Origin: an uncultured Ruminococcus sp.
GTDB taxonomy: Bacteria; Bacillota; Clostridia; Oscillospirales; Ruminococcaceae
Length of the DNA stretch: 64,000 bases
Direction: 5' to 3'
Assembly: GCA_947624295.1 (NCBI GenBank)
Contig: CANQJV010000001.1
Location: 1-64,000, forward strand
Shown: positions 40,892 through 50,198 of the stretch, in pieces
How positions within the stretch are numbered: the first letter of the stretch is position 1
How the letters are laid out: the number at the start of each line of letters is the position of its first letter
Notes under the pieces: model-generated
What the model was told of the DNA's origin: nothing
Databases searched by the model: none
The model's input: only the letters and a program-made list of their open reading frames with translations
Made by a program: the position numbers and the translations under genes

Positions 40892-41203
40892 TCAGCTGAA
40901 AAATTCGTCTATAACAGCGTTCACTGCCTTATCAGCGTTATTTTCAGCCTGTTTGCGTATAACATCAAGTTTTTCCGCACAATTTTTCTCAGCATTTTCA
41001 GTATATTCCGCCAATTTACCGTTGTCGGACTTCCTGATTTTTTCCGCCTCAGCTTTAGCCTCAGCAAGTTTTTTCTGTACTGCCACAACTGCCTGTTGTT
41101 TAGCAGAACTGATAATATCCTCAGCTTTACGGCGAGCCTCAGCATTGAGTTTTTCTGCTGTCTGTTCAGCTGAAATAACTTTTTTGACTGCATCAGATGC
41201 CAT
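40892..41203 (-). CDS. ntpF: V-type ATPase subunit G/H (E. hirae NtpF)
   Basis: Peripheral-stalk partner of subunit E, 103 residues, almost entirely a charged Ala/Lys/Glu coiled coil (EARRKAEDIISSAKQQAVVA), ending in AVNAVIDEFFS. First gene of the operon, with a GAGGAGG site. Gene order F-I-K-E-C-G-A-B-D matches the E. hirae ntp operon. Confidence 0.88.
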   Translation of the reverse strand: MASDAVKKVISAEQTAEKLNAEARRKAEDIISSAKQQAVVAVQKKLAEAKAEAEKIRKSDNGKLAEYTENAEKNCAEKLDVIRKQAENNADKAVNAVIDEFFS

Positions 41204-41305
41204 TTTCCAACCTCCTCATATCAATTCGGAATAAGTCAAATAAATAAACAGAAAAAGAGCGTATCTCTACAGACAGCTCCCCCTTGATTTATTCCGTTGC
41301 TATAT

Positions 41306-41334
41306 ATTATAACATATTTATTATGATTTGTCAA
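41306..41334 (-). promoter_or_regulatory. Promoter of the V-ATPase operon
   Basis: Minus strand: TTGACA (41334-41329), 17-nt spacer, TATAAT (41311-41306), extended -10 (ATGT before TATAAT). A perfect consensus with about 95 nt of leader. Confidence 0.88.
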
Positions 41335-41374
41335 GAGATAAAAAAAATTTTTTTACCACAATATTATATTTTTG

Positions 41375-41403
41375 TTGAAAATAATACAAAAATGATGTAT
41401 AAT
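41375..41403 (+). promoter_or_regulatory. Promoter of cca-pflA
   Basis: TTGAAA (41375-41380), 17-nt spacer, TATAAT (41398-41403). The transcript should start near 41410, immediately before the AGGCGGTG ribosome binding site, which rules out the longer reading-frame start at 41284. Confidence 0.72.
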
Positions 41404-41424
41404 ATTATAAAGGCGGTGATGATA

Positions 41425-42780
41425 TTGAAATATAATATAGATGAAAAATGCCTGTATATCTTGAAAAAACTCGAATCAGCAGGATTCCGGGCGTATATAG
41501 TGGGCGGTTGTGTGCGTGATATGATTATGGGGCGTGAAATCAGCGACTTTGATATTACAACGGACGCTCTCCCCGAACAAATTGTTAAAACTTTTGCGGA
41601 CGAGAGAGTCATTCCTACAGGAATAAAGCACGGTACTGTTACAGTTATGTACTGCAATGAACCTTTTGAGATTACAACTTTCAGGATTGACGGCGAATAC
41701 AGCGATTCAAGGCGACCTGACAACGTTGAATTTACCACGTCTCTGCGTGAGGACTGCGCACGGCGTGATTTCACAATGAATGCGCTTGCTATGGACTGTA
41801 ACGGTGATATATATGACTATTTCGGCGGTATGGACGACGCAAAGAACCATATTATACGATGTGTAGGCGACCCTGAACAGCGTTTCACAGAAGATGCATT
41901 GCGGATTCTGCGTGCAATACGTTTTTCAGCAGTCCTCGGCTTTGAAATAGAACAGTCTACAGCGGAATCGGCATTGCAACTCCGTCAAAGGCTTGATTTT
42001 ATTTCGGCTGAACGCATAAGGACTGAACTCGTAAAGCTGATATGCGGTGAAAATTGCGTTGAAGTAATGCTGAAGTACCACGAAATCATAGAACAGATTA
42101 TCCCTGAATTAGGCAAATGTTTTAACTTCAGCCAGTATTCGCCCTATCATAAATACGATGTATACGGGCATATTATCCGTGCTGTAGGGAATGCGCCGTC
42201 CGATAACGAATTATTGCGGATTGCACTTCTTTTCCACGATATAGGCAAACCTGATACTTTCAGGCTTGATAAAAATGGCAGAGGTCACTTCAAAGGGCAC
42301 GCAGGCGCAAGTTCGGAAATTGCGTTGAAAATAATGAAACGGCTGAAATTCGATAACAAAACTATTGATACTGCCTGCACGCTCATTGCAATGCACGGTG
42401 ATAAATTTGATTTTGGCGGTGACGACAGGGAAAATATGCCTGTTAGCGAAATAAAACATATAATTTCAAAGATAGGTGCTGAAAATTTCTTTTTGCTTCT
42501 TGAATTGAAAAAAGCTGATAATTCCGCAAAAAATGACTTTGTACTTGACGAAAACAACATAATTGACAAAATCACTGAAACGGCGCATAGACTTGTTGCT
42601 GAAAACTGCTGTATGTCGCTGACGCAGCTTGCTGTAAACGGGAACGACCTGAAATCACTCGGATTCAGAGGGCATGAAATCGGCGAATGTCTGAACGGAC
42701 TTCTTGACAAAGTTATGGACGGCGAACTCGAAAACATTCACGGTGAACTGCTGAACTCAGCAAGGGAGATGATTTCATGA
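41425..42780 (+). CDS. cca: CCA tRNA nucleotidyltransferase / poly(A) polymerase family with HD domain
   Basis: Class II nucleotidyltransferase that adds or repairs the tRNA 3' CCA end, 451 residues. The head has GGCVRDMIMGREISDFDITTDA with the metal-binding DFD, then TIRID-like FRIDGEYSD and EDCARRDFTMNALA. RFTEDALRILRAIRF follows, and a C-terminal HD domain has LFHDIGKPDTF. I favour TTG 41425, which has AGGCGGTG 6 nt upstream; ATG 41419 is only 2 nt from that site but cannot be excluded. Ends in an ATGA overlap with pflA. Confidence 0.92.
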   Translation: MKYNIDEKCLYILKKLESAGFRAYIVGGCVRDMIMGREISDFDITTDALPEQIVKTFADERVIPTGIKHGTVTVMYCNEPFEITTFRIDGEYSDSRRPDNVEFTTSLREDCARRDFTMNALAMDCNGDIYDYFGGMDDAKNHIIRCVGDPEQRFTEDALRILRAIRFSAVLGFEIEQSTAESALQLRQRLDFISAERIRTELVKLICGENCVEVMLKYHEIIEQIIPELGKCFNFSQYSPYHKYDVYGHIIRAVGNAPSDNELLRIALLFHDIGKPDTFRLDKNGRGHFKGHAGASSEIALKIMKRLKFDNKTIDTACTLIAMHGDKFDFGGDDRENMPVSEIKHIISKIGAENFFLLLELKKADNSAKNDFVLDENNIIDKITETAHRLVAENCCMSLTQLAVNGNDLKSLGFRGHEIGECLNGLLDKVMDGELENIHGELLNSAREMIS

Positions 42781-43523
42781 AAGGATATATTCATTCAACA
42801 GAAAGTTTTGGTACAGTTGACGGTCCGGGCGTACGTTTTGTAATATTTTTTCAGGGTTGTCCAATACGATGCAAGTATTGCCATAATCCTGATACGTGGA
42901 ATTTCGGGGGAGGCACTGAAAAAACGGCTGATGAACTCATAAAAGAGTACGATTCATACAAGGAATTTCTCAAATCGGGCGGTATTACTGCAACAGGCGG
43001 TGAACCGCTTGCGCAGGCTGAATTTCTTGCGGAACTTTTTGCGCTTGCCAAATCAAAAAATATACATACTTGCCTTGATACTTCAGGCGCAGTCTACAAT
43101 CCTGATAATCACGGTGAAATTGACGAAGTCCTCAGATATACTGACCTTGTTATGCTTGATATAAAGCACATTGACAGCGATAAGCACAAATGGCTTACAG
43201 GCGTGGGGAACGAAAATATACTTGCTTTTGCGGAACATCTGAAAAATAAAAAAATCCCCGTCTGGATTCGTCACGTAGTAATCCCGAATATAAACGATTC
43301 ACAAGATGAACTTTTCAGGTTAGGCGAATTTATTGCACGTATTGACACTCTCAAGGCACTTGACGTTTTACCGTACCACGATATGGCGAAAATTAAATAT
43401 GAAAATTTAGGTATAAAATATCCCCTGCCCGATATTCCGCCTATGTCAAAAGAGGGCGCAATAAGAGCAAAGGATATTATAATGTCAGGCTTGAAATCAG
43501 GTCTTAAAAAGCAAAAGAATTAA
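42777..43523 (+). CDS. pflA: Pyruvate formate-lyase activating enzyme
   Basis: Radical SAM enzyme that installs the glycyl radical on pyruvate formate-lyase under anaerobic conditions, 248 residues. The N terminus ESFGTVDGPGVRFVIFFQGC leads to the cluster motif CPIRCKYCHNPDTW (CxxxCxxC). ITATGGEPL and the SAM-binding LDTSG follow, with the family ending GIKYPLPDIPP. No pyruvate formate-lyase gene is in the window. Its 3' end overlaps the convergent DUF1294 gene by 27 nt. Confidence 0.95.
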   Translation: MKGYIHSTESFGTVDGPGVRFVIFFQGCPIRCKYCHNPDTWNFGGGTEKTADELIKEYDSYKEFLKSGGITATGGEPLAQAEFLAELFALAKSKNIHTCLDTSGAVYNPDNHGEIDEVLRYTDLVMLDIKHIDSDKHKWLTGVGNENILAFAEHLKNKKIPVWIRHVVIPNINDSQDELFRLGEFIARIDTLKALDVLPYHDMAKIKYENLGIKYPLPDIPPMSKEGAIRAKDIIMSGLKSGLKKQKN

Positions 43524-43775
43524 CAAACCGATCTGCCACACAAGACCTATGAAATTCACAATCCAAAAATAATTATGTTTTGTTTTATGGTGGAAATACT
43601 TCATTCCTGCGATTGCTCCGACAGCTCCGCCGAAAAATCCCACACTTAATAAAGTTGATTCTTTTATCCGCCATTTATTTTTCTTAGCTTTTGATTTATC
43701 CGCACCGTATAAAACAAATGCTGTTATACTCATTGCAATCAGAAAAGCAATATAAAAAGTAATTATTTTACTCAT
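43497..43775 (-). CDS. DUF1294 family small membrane protein
   Basis: A 92-residue protein with an N-terminal membrane segment, the family motif YGADKSKAKKNKWRIKES, LLSVGFFGGAVGAIAGMKYFHHKTKH, and a second hydrophobic segment at the C terminus. Function unknown. It overlaps the end of the VWA gene by 4 nt, so it is probably the last gene of that operon, and it overlaps convergent pflA at its 3' end. No terminator separates the two. Confidence 0.9.
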   Translation of the reverse strand: MSKIITFYIAFLIAMSITAFVLYGADKSKAKKNKWRIKESTLLSVGFFGGAVGAIAGMKYFHHKTKHNYFWIVNFIGLVWQIGLLILLLFKT

Positions 43776-44941
43776 TTATTGTCCCTCATCATATCACTAA
43801 GCGACTGATGTTTCAAAGCTCTTGCAAGGAGTTCAGGTAATTTTTCAGGAGGACACGCAAAACACGGTATATCAAATTCAGCTATTTTTCGGGCAAGGCT
43901 CTCATCATAGCACGGCTTGCCTCTGTCCGAAATTGCAAGAAGTATGATTATATTCACTCCCGACGATTTCAATTCCGAAAGCCTGCGCAAAAGCCCGTTT
44001 CTGTTACCGCCTTCGTATAAATCGGTTACAATAAACATCGTTGTTTTGACAGGTTCTTCAACCAATCCCGTGCAATAGGCAACTGATTTTTCTATATCAG
44101 TACCTCCACCTAACTGTACACCGTACAGCAAATCAACAGGGTCTGTACAAAATTCAGTCAAATCATTTACTTTAGTATCAAATGCAATCACATGAGTTTT
44201 CAGAGAGTTCAGACTTGCAAGAATACACCCCATAACTGACGAATATATTGCTGATTCCCCCATAGAACCGCTCTGGTCTGTGTCGAGAATGACCGTCCTT
44301 GAAGCGGATTTGCTTGCACGTTCAAAGAAATAGAACTTTTCAGGCAGGATTGTTTTTAATTCAGGGCTGTAATTTTTCAGATTGCGCCTTACCGTCAGTC
44401 TGTAGTCAAGTGCTGAGGCGGACGGTATCGGGGAATGTTCCCGCTTATTCAATGCAGACGTGACTGAGCGTTTCAAATCGTCTGCAATACGTTTATTTAT
44501 ATCGTCAACAATTTTACGGATAAATTCCCTTGCATTGTCTTTTGCCTTTTTAGGTATCTGGTCTTTCAGCATCAAAAGCAATGCGCCTGTTGAAATATCC
44601 GGCTCAAGACCGTCAAGCATTTCGGGTTCAAACAGAAGTTGTTTGAGTCCCTTTTTTTCGATTGCATCACGCTGAATAACCTGTACTTCCATAGGTGCGA
44701 ACAAACTCCGCAAATCACCGAGCCATTTTGTCAGGTGCGGTGAACTTGCTCCGTGTCCGGCATTATTTGCGCTTGACGAATCACCGTCAGCACCGTAAAT
44801 TTGTGCCAGAGCGGAATCCATAAGCAATTCTTCAGCGGAAAGCGGGTCACAACCACCAATCGAATTGATTTTATTTTCCGCCGATTTACCGAGGATAAGC
44901 CTCCAACGTTTCAACTGCTGTTTACTATCAATATTTTCCAT
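43772..44941 (-). CDS. VWA-domain (CoxE-like) protein
   Basis: A 389-residue protein with a C-terminal von Willebrand A domain. The MIDAS metal site is intact: DTDQSGSMGES, then GGGTDIEKS, then VTDLYEGG. The N-terminal half is helical and charged and likely a partner-binding region. Proteins of this sort act with MoxR-type AAA+ ATPases, and a MoxR gene lies two genes upstream. It starts 3 nt after the DUF5682 gene. The molecular target is unknown. Confidence 0.88.
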   Translation of the reverse strand: MENIDSKQQLKRWRLILGKSAENKINSIGGCDPLSAEELLMDSALAQIYGADGDSSSANNAGHGASSPHLTKWLGDLRSLFAPMEVQVIQRDAIEKKGLKQLLFEPEMLDGLEPDISTGALLLMLKDQIPKKAKDNAREFIRKIVDDINKRIADDLKRSVTSALNKREHSPIPSASALDYRLTVRRNLKNYSPELKTILPEKFYFFERASKSASRTVILDTDQSGSMGESAIYSSVMGCILASLNSLKTHVIAFDTKVNDLTEFCTDPVDLLYGVQLGGGTDIEKSVAYCTGLVEEPVKTTMFIVTDLYEGGNRNGLLRRLSELKSSGVNIIILLAISDRGKPCYDESLARKIAEFDIPCFACPPEKLPELLARALKHQSLSDMMRDNK

Positions 44942-44944
44942 TTG

Positions 44945-47185
44945 TTAAATATCTCCAAAATCAAAGTCATCAAGCGAATCAATTGCTTCCTGTTCTTCTG
45001 CGGTCATATCAGCCATGACAAATTCACTCGCCTGTTCTGCCGAAATCCCAAGTACTTCGCCGATATTTTCAGCAATATCTGATTTTTCGGACGGTGAGAA
45101 ATCCCCGAAAGTACGTCTTAAACAAATCAGAACGGGCTTGAAATCGTCATCATCGAGTTCCGCAATAAATTCCGCAAGTTTTTCCCATACACTTATACGG
45201 CTTATGAGAGAACGTCTGTTCCGTTTACTCAAGCCCTCAAACCATAGCGCAGAATCAGCAGGCGGATTACCTTTTGACATACGCCTTGAAATGAGTTCGG
45301 AAAGTTTCACGGAGTCAATTTTGCCACGTTCCAGAAGTACAGCGCACGCAAACCCCGAAATAAGCGGATTTACTCTGTCATCGTCTGAAATTTCGCCAAG
45401 AAGTGCGATAAACCGCTCTGTATCAAGAAAATCGTGTGCCAGACAAGCGTCATTCACTCTTGCTATAGCCTTTATCAGTTCAGGGGCAGCGTTCGAATCG
45501 CATATAGATTCAGAAACAGCTTGCAGGCAAAACCGCAGGAAAAGTTGATTTACAAGAGGTTCAAGCGGTTCAGTATCAATCCGCCTGATATTCCCGAAAC
45601 GGATAATTCCTGAAAGCGTGTTTATAGTTTCAGCTGAATCGGTCACGGACGAACAGTCAACCGCAAGTTTCTGCACTGCACGTACAGCTGTTTTCACGCA
45701 GTCAGCAAGTCCGCACTCAAATGAATCCGATAAAACTTTGGCTGTTTCCGACAATTTTTCCGCTGTAAGCAACCTGTTATTAAGGCAAAATGCCGAAACA
45801 CTTTCAACAGTATCACCATTCAGCGATGATTCAACTATTTGTATTTCAGTTTCGGGAGACCAGCTTAAAATCCACTTTTCAGCCCATGTTGCGTTATCCT
45901 GCTGTCTGAACGTCTTTTCGCCGAAATTTATTCCGCATATTGCAAGCCTATGCAGGAAAAATGAACGATTGAGGTCTAAAAACGCTGATTTTTCGGACTT
46001 CACACGCAAATTCTCACGCAAATCAAGTTCAAGTTCCTCACCTTTCGCCTTACGGAATCTGTCAAGTTTCAATTCTTTTAACTGCCGTATGAAATCTTCC
46101 TGAACGGACGTACAGACAGTACCTTCGGGCAAACTGCCTATTTTCGTACCTATTTCGACATCAGCACACGCAAGCGATATTTCGCCGAAACTGCCGTGAC
46201 CCATACACGTAACTGCCGAATCACGCAAATCAGCCATTGACGGCATATTTCCGCCACGCATTGCACATAGAGTTTCCGCAAGACGTACGCTTTCAATGAC
46301 TTCAGCAGACGAGGCTGAAAAGCCGTTATCACGCTGATACAAGGCTATTCTCGAAAGATATTCAGTTTTTGCGTCCGTAAGCGTACCGTTCACCCTGTTC
46401 CGCCACAAAATCTCATAATAAGCAGGAGCTTTTGCGCCTGCTCCGTAACCTGAACGTGACGAAAGCCTGTAATATGAGTACGGCATAAGGGTAGCTTTTG
46501 TATCAGTTTTGTTTAATTTTTTAGTTAATTTCTCATCATCTTTTGTAAATTTTTTATCTTTAAGACCGTGAGTGTGGAATGCGCCCGTAATTACAGCAAC
46601 TGTCTTGTATTCCTGTTCGCTTTCGTGAATTATTTTCCGCATAAAAGCCTCACGCAGTTCATTATGCAAATCTTTTTCCGAAAATTCCCGCAGAGATTTG
46701 CCGTACTCCTCTACTGCCGAAATAAAATCGTCATAATTCAGGCAATGTTCGAAATTATATTCCCAGAAAGTATCGTTATCAAGCCCCGAAATTTCCTCAA
46801 GTTTTGCGTAAACGCTCTCGCCTTTTGAAGTGCTTTCCCCGTCCGAATCTTTTTTCTCATCTTTTTCGTCCTCATACAGCAGGCAAGTTGACGGCAAATC
46901 GCAGAATTTCACCGGGATATTATTCCTGTCTGCCCATAGCATTGCCCTGTATTCAGGGGAAAATTCAGCTAAAGGGTACATTATTGTACGCACGGGAGCT
47001 TCTGTTGTATACGCAAGTATAGCTGCCGGCATATCGGCTTTTATCGAACATAGTGACGGAATCAGGTCACTTAAATCATATGCGCCTTCAATCAGCACAA
47101 TATCGGGCTTGACTTTATCAAGAAACTGTTCAACGTAGAATCCGCACGCCGGTGAAAGATGTCTTACCCCGAAATATTCAGCCAT
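44945..47185 (-). CDS. DUF5682 family large protein
   Basis: A 746-residue protein I assign to DUF5682 from its start (YFGVRHLSPACG then VKPDIVLIEGAYD) and its genomic company. The first 250 residues have a pattern reminiscent of the TIKI/ChaN/EreA fold, including VAVITGAFHTHGL; the rest is alpha-helical. Activity is not known. I start at ATG 47185 (MAEYFGV), which shares one base with the MoxR stop (TAATG) and has AAGGAG upstream; a frame starting 7 codons earlier is possible. The C terminus is acidic. Confidence 0.85.
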   Translation of the reverse strand: MAEYFGVRHLSPACGFYVEQFLDKVKPDIVLIEGAYDLSDLIPSLCSIKADMPAAILAYTTEAPVRTIMYPLAEFSPEYRAMLWADRNNIPVKFCDLPSTCLLYEDEKDEKKDSDGESTSKGESVYAKLEEISGLDNDTFWEYNFEHCLNYDDFISAVEEYGKSLREFSEKDLHNELREAFMRKIIHESEQEYKTVAVITGAFHTHGLKDKKFTKDDEKLTKKLNKTDTKATLMPYSYYRLSSRSGYGAGAKAPAYYEILWRNRVNGTLTDAKTEYLSRIALYQRDNGFSASSAEVIESVRLAETLCAMRGGNMPSMADLRDSAVTCMGHGSFGEISLACADVEIGTKIGSLPEGTVCTSVQEDFIRQLKELKLDRFRKAKGEELELDLRENLRVKSEKSAFLDLNRSFFLHRLAICGINFGEKTFRQQDNATWAEKWILSWSPETEIQIVESSLNGDTVESVSAFCLNNRLLTAEKLSETAKVLSDSFECGLADCVKTAVRAVQKLAVDCSSVTDSAETINTLSGIIRFGNIRRIDTEPLEPLVNQLFLRFCLQAVSESICDSNAAPELIKAIARVNDACLAHDFLDTERFIALLGEISDDDRVNPLISGFACAVLLERGKIDSVKLSELISRRMSKGNPPADSALWFEGLSKRNRRSLISRISVWEKLAEFIAELDDDDFKPVLICLRRTFGDFSPSEKSDIAENIGEVLGISAEQASEFVMADMTAEEQEAIDSLDDFDFGDI

Positions 47186-48267
47186 TACTTGTTTATCTCC
47201 TTGCATTCTGCGTAAAGTGCGGAAAATCCCTTGCCTTTTTTCCTCATGACATTTTCAAGGTATTCAGTCCACACTGCCTTATCTTTTGTATCATCTTTTA
47301 CTATTGCGCCCTGCAAAGCGTTAGCGAGTTCAGTATCTGTCACTGTACCGTTACCGAAACTGCCTGCCAATGCCATTGAATTTACAAGGAGTGAAATTGC
47401 CTCCGCTGACGAAAGTACCCCTGTAGTCGGTTTCACTTTAGTTTTACCGTCAAGTGTCTGTCCTGAACGCAGTTCACGGAATACAGTAACAACTTTTTCG
47501 ACTGCCGAACGTTCGGGAAGTTTAGCGTTAAGTCCAAAATCTTTTGACAATTGGGCAACTCTTGTGTTGACAATTTCAATTTCAGTTTCCATATCGTCGG
47601 GAGTAGGAAGCACCACAATATTAAAACGCCTTTTCAATGCTGATGACATTTCATTTACGCCTTTATCACGGGTATTGGCTGTTGCAATTATTGAAAATCC
47701 CTTTTTAGCAGGTACTTCCTCACCAAGTTCAGGGATAGTTATTCTTTTTTCTGAAAGTATCGAAATCAAAGCGTCCTGTACTTCGCTTGCACACCGTGAA
47801 ATTTCCTCGATACGTGCAATAGAGCCACGTTCCATAGCTGTATATACGGGGCTTTTGACGAGCGACTCAAATGACGGACCTTTTGCAAGGAGCATTGCGT
47901 AATTCCAAGAATAGCGTATCTGTTCTTCTGTAGTACCTGCCGTACCCTGTATCACAAGCGATGAATCCCCGTTTATTGCGGCGGTGAGGTGTTCCGAAAG
48001 CCACGATTTAGCTGTACCGGGTTCGCCTATCAGGAGCAATGCACGGTCTGTAACAAGTGTAGCGATACATATTTCAACAACACGCTTATCGCCCATATAT
48101 TTCGGAGTAATTTCAGTTCTGCCCGATTTACCGCCCATTATATACGTCAGAACCGATTTGGGCGACATTTTCCAGCCTGTAGGAACGGGATTTTTTTCGT
48201 TTGCAATAAGTGCGTCAATCTCGTGTTGGAACTGCTTTTCAGCAGGTAATCTTAATATTTCACTCAT
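47185..48267 (-). CDS. MoxR-family AAA+ ATPase
   Basis: A 360-residue AAA+ ATPase. Walker A is GEPGTAKSWLSEH, the Walker B position reads ARIEEISRC (the usual Asp-Glu appears as Glu-Glu), sensor 1 is IATANTRDKGVNE and the arginine finger region ALKRRFN. MoxR ATPases usually work as chaperones with a VWA protein, present here two genes downstream. It is directly coupled to the DUF5682 gene by TAATG. The altered Walker B is worth noting but need not abolish hydrolysis. Confidence 0.92.
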   Translation of the reverse strand: MSEILRLPAEKQFQHEIDALIANEKNPVPTGWKMSPKSVLTYIMGGKSGRTEITPKYMGDKRVVEICIATLVTDRALLLIGEPGTAKSWLSEHLTAAINGDSSLVIQGTAGTTEEQIRYSWNYAMLLAKGPSFESLVKSPVYTAMERGSIARIEEISRCASEVQDALISILSEKRITIPELGEEVPAKKGFSIIATANTRDKGVNEMSSALKRRFNIVVLPTPDDMETEIEIVNTRVAQLSKDFGLNAKLPERSAVEKVVTVFRELRSGQTLDGKTKVKPTTGVLSSAEAISLLVNSMALAGSFGNGTVTDTELANALQGAIVKDDTKDKAVWTEYLENVMRKKGKGFSALYAECKEINK

Positions 48268-48309
48268 TTTACTTATCCTTTCAAATCATAAAATTATTTC
48301 ATCATATAT

Positions 48310-50169
48310 TCATATCCGTAATTCAGGCATAAATATTTCTAAATTATGTATCTGCTCTGAAAGAGTTTCTTTCTTTATTTTAGTTTTAGTGATTTTCAGA
48401 GATTTCAGCTTTTTGTAAAGTTTCGGGATAACAGTATCAATCATATCTTTCGGAATAGCTTTGCTGAAGTAGTAGTATGGAATCCTTGTGTCAAAATTCT
48501 CCAGTGAGAACATCACCCATTTTTCGAGCAAATCAGGATTTTCCCTGAAATACTGCGTATCGAACTCTACTATATACCCAAGCAGGCAGTAATTAGGGAA
48601 ATAATTCATACCTTCTCTGCAAAAGCCGATCATAAGCTGATATATTTTGTCCTTATCCCCAGCACATGGGTTATGGTGTGGGTTGCGGTACAAATTTTTA
48701 AGAGTCCCGGATGCAATTGTTATACAATAGTTTACATATTCATCGCCTCTGACAATATTCTTACTGTTTTGGAAAACTGAACGTTTCATAAGACGCAGCT
48801 TTAATATCGGCGTTTTCATATATGAAGTATCTGAAACAAATTCAAGTATTTTATGAATTTTACCGTCCGCTATCGGAATACCGTCTATTTTCAGGCTTTG
48901 GCAGGTAGTTGCACCTGATTCGTTGTAAAAGCTGCAATCTGCAACTCTTGCAGGCATAATGTAACATTTGCGGTTGTCATCATAATAGATACCCCTGAAA
49001 ACATTAAGCAGATTATAACGGTATTTCTCCGTAAGTTTGGGAAAATCAGTTATATCGAAACCTCTGTCCTCCGCAGTAATCATCAGAAGATACGGCATTG
49101 TAAACAAATCAGGTTTGTTTTTGTAGAGGTTTTCTATAAGTACACGATATTTTTCATCTTTATGCTTACCTATATTAACTAAAAGCATTTCGGCAACAGC
49201 TTTAGCAATTACCGCATCATACCCGGCAGCAATTTTCATCAGAATATCTTCAATTCCGGTTTTGTTTGCGAGCATACTTATTGCTGTATAGATGTCATAT
49301 CTATCGGAAATGCTTTTATCAGCAAGCATTTTTTCAGCGTAGTCAACTGCAAAATCAAGTGCGGTTTTGCTTTCTGAAATCGAAATCAGTTCAGCGTTTT
49401 TCTTCAGGAATCTCCCCGAAGTGATTTTATTGAGAACAAATTCAGATTCAGGCGTATCAAACGGTATCAGTGCCGTTGCAGCAGCATCTTTTATTTTAGC
49501 TTTCCCCGTCCTGTAAAGTTCAATGAGTTTTCCTGCGTTTGATTTGTCGTATCCGAGGCAGATTACAGCTGATTCCCTTACTGACGGCGGATTATCCTCA
49601 TTTTCGATGAGCGAAATATACCAGTCATTTTCCTCAGCCTTTGCGAGTTCGCCGATACACTGTACAATTTTACCGTTTTCTTTCGGGTTGCTCAAATCAA
49701 GGCGGTCTTTGAGTGCGGGTACTATATCACTTCCGAAATTCTGAGTAATATACTGTTTTGCGCCGTCAGCACGGTGAAGTTTCGAGGGCTTGAGGTATTC
49801 GTTTATAACACGAGGGTCTTTACTATGCAAATTATCATCTTTGAGAGCCGAATATCTTATATCGGACGGTTCACTGCTCCTGACGCCTGCAATTTCAGCC
49901 GTTTCGCTGTTATCCCTGAACACGCCCTGAGTAACGGCAAGCGCATCACATAATGCAATACAGTCCGCAAGAATCGGCGCAGGTTTGTCGCTCGTGAAAA
50001 GTTCATTGCACATCGTGTGGAGTTTAGCGAATACTTTATTTGCATTTGCAAGCGGTTCAAATTCTTCTACTGCACGTTTCAGGCGGAAATCCTCACCTAT
50101 TATATTACAGCCTGCTATTGCAGATGCACGGAGCCTTTCACGGAGCTGATAAAAAAGTGCTATATTCAT
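48310..50169 (-). CDS. HEAT-repeat-like protein of the SWIM/MoxR cluster
   Basis: A 619-residue, mainly alpha-helical protein. The segment at about 130-330 shows regularly spaced helical pairs with HEAT-like character (SVRESAVICLGYDKSNAGKL, KIKDAAATALIPF). The remainder is less regular, with an aromatic-rich C terminus. I cannot name a family with confidence; members of DUF5691 occupy this place in related clusters. It lies 29 nt after the SWIM gene and 42 nt before MoxR, on the same strand. Confidence 0.72.
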   Translation of the reverse strand: MNIALFYQLRERLRASAIAGCNIIGEDFRLKRAVEEFEPLANANKVFAKLHTMCNELFTSDKPAPILADCIALCDALAVTQGVFRDNSETAEIAGVRSSEPSDIRYSALKDDNLHSKDPRVINEYLKPSKLHRADGAKQYITQNFGSDIVPALKDRLDLSNPKENGKIVQCIGELAKAEENDWYISLIENEDNPPSVRESAVICLGYDKSNAGKLIELYRTGKAKIKDAAATALIPFDTPESEFVLNKITSGRFLKKNAELISISESKTALDFAVDYAEKMLADKSISDRYDIYTAISMLANKTGIEDILMKIAAGYDAVIAKAVAEMLLVNIGKHKDEKYRVLIENLYKNKPDLFTMPYLLMITAEDRGFDITDFPKLTEKYRYNLLNVFRGIYYDDNRKCYIMPARVADCSFYNESGATTCQSLKIDGIPIADGKIHKILEFVSDTSYMKTPILKLRLMKRSVFQNSKNIVRGDEYVNYCITIASGTLKNLYRNPHHNPCAGDKDKIYQLMIGFCREGMNYFPNYCLLGYIVEFDTQYFRENPDLLEKWVMFSLENFDTRIPYYYFSKAIPKDMIDTVIPKLYKKLKSLKITKTKIKKETLSEQIHNLEIFMPELRI

Positions 50170-50198
50170 TTTACGATATCTCCTTTAATTTAATTAAA

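Noticed and set aside
41284-41424. Long N-terminal extension of Cca
   Set aside because: The promoter at 41375-41403 lies inside it, so the extension cannot be in the mRNA; the protein family starts near residue 47 of that frame.
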